A stretch of 64,000 nt of DNA from Paludibacter sp963678465 (GTDB lineage: Bacteria; Bacteroidota; Bacteroidia; Bacteroidales; Paludibacteraceae): the NCBI GenBank assembly GCA_963678465.1, contig OY782858.1, forward strand, positions 310,001 to 374,000, written 5' to 3'. Shown in pieces: positions 63,771 through 64,000 of the stretch; the first letter of the stretch is position 1, and every line of letters starts with the position of its first letter. The position numbers and the translations under genes were made by a program. The notes beneath the pieces were generated by a model. That model ran no database searches, had not been told where the DNA came from, and saw nothing but the letters and a program-made list of their open reading frames with translations.

Positions 63771-64000
63771 TTAATCGTAGAAGTTCCACGTCAATCCCAT
63801 TTTAAACATTGCAGGATTGATGGGGTAATATGGCATTGAATAATAAACACCTTTCATAAATAATTGGTTCACATGATAATATTCTATGAAAAATCGCGTC
63901 CTTTTGAGGTGAAAATTTGCATATACGTTGACGACAGGATAGTTCCCGATTTTCATTTCGTCCTGGCTATAAAACTGTCCGGTAGCGGGCATGTAAGCCG
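63771..64000 (-). CDS. Putative porin, C-terminal part (cut by window edge)
   Basis: The minus-strand frame enters from the right edge and ends at 63771. Its residues AYMPATGQFYSQDEMKIGNYPVVNVYANFHLKRTRFF, read in pieces, and YPINPAMFKMGLTWNFYD at the C-terminus match the end of the Bacteroidetes putative porin family, with a final aromatic beta-strand. It lies 29 bases upstream of the SBP-like gene. The start is outside the window. Confidence 0.75.
   Translation of the reverse strand, partial: AYMPATGQFYSQDEMKIGNYPVVNVYANFHLKRTRFFIEYYHVNQLFMKGVYYSMPYYPINPAMFKMGLTWNFYD

Noticed and set aside
1..64000. tRNA, rRNA or riboswitch genes
   Set aside because: I looked in the gaps, including those near gltX and metA, and saw no cloverleaf, rRNA motif or recognisable riboswitch core. 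A covariance search would be needed to exclude them.

Overview
The window looks like a chromosomal piece of a Bacteroidota bacterium, order Bacteroidales. Several independent signs agree. Spaced promoters follow the TTG-N19-TAnnTTTG pattern of this phylum. There is a SusC/SusD pair, a PorT-type type IX secretion protein and a secreted protein ending in a type IX sorting domain. Methylmalonyl-CoA mutase (mutA/mutB) and pyruvate phosphate dikinase suggest a propionate-forming fermenter. A Paludibacter-like genus would fit, but that is inference. Coding is dense and moderately AT-rich. I see no rRNA, tRNA or CRISPR array.

Layout. 1-2.7 kb: translation genes (end of rplM, rpsI, rpsB, tsf), with two palindromic repeats in the gaps. 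2.9-6.3 kb: a three-gene operon encoding a PqqD-like protein, an HPr-kinase-like P-loop protein and a signal-peptidase-like/ABC exporter fusion. It resembles part of a peptide-maturation (RiPP/lasso) cassette but has no visible precursor or cyclase. 6.4-8.0 kb: gltX. 8.0-13.2 kb: envelope glycan genes (GT2, a GT-C-like membrane protein, GtrA, GT4, wecB). 13.3-15.5 kb: a sugar kinase fused to a RapZ C-terminal domain, followed by a MurU-like nucleotidyltransferase, probably for MurNAc/amino-sugar salvage.

15.5-42.9 kb: a catabolic island bracketed by two IS982-family transposase remnants in opposite orientation. Its left arm (minus strand) carries a ROK repressor and an AmpG-like permease. Its right arm (plus strand) carries a sugar porter, two DUF4434 proteins, an AGE epimerase, an FAD oxidoreductase, a type IX secreted protein, an HGSNAT-like acyltransferase, an NAGPA-type phosphodiester glycosidase, SusC, SusD, a DUF5018 lipoprotein, two GH10-like hydrolases, a GDPD-SGNH-SGNH fusion and a metallophosphoesterase. 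No textbook glycanase is present, and three proteins are phosphoesterase or phosphodiesterase types. I infer a polysaccharide utilization locus (PUL) for a phosphodiester-containing, possibly acylated amino-sugar glycan.

43.3-47.8 kb: mutA and mutB, separated by a four-helix-bundle gene flanked by inverted repeats. 48.1-54.1 kb: fabV, a phytoene synthase/desaturase pair, a 41-bp tandem repeat array, a YdeI/OmpD-like gene and lpxB, all on the minus strand. 54.4-59.9 kb: porT-like, a small conserved gene, a beta-helix lipoprotein and ppdK. 60-64 kb, minus strand: a U32 protein, a MetA-type homoserine acyltransferase, a solute-binding-like protein and the 3' end of a putative porin.

The most promising novelties are the 2.9-6.3 kb maturation/export operon, the 15.5-42.9 kb phosphoglycan-type island, the kinase-RapZ fusion, the 41-bp array and the four-helix-bundle cassette inside mutAB.
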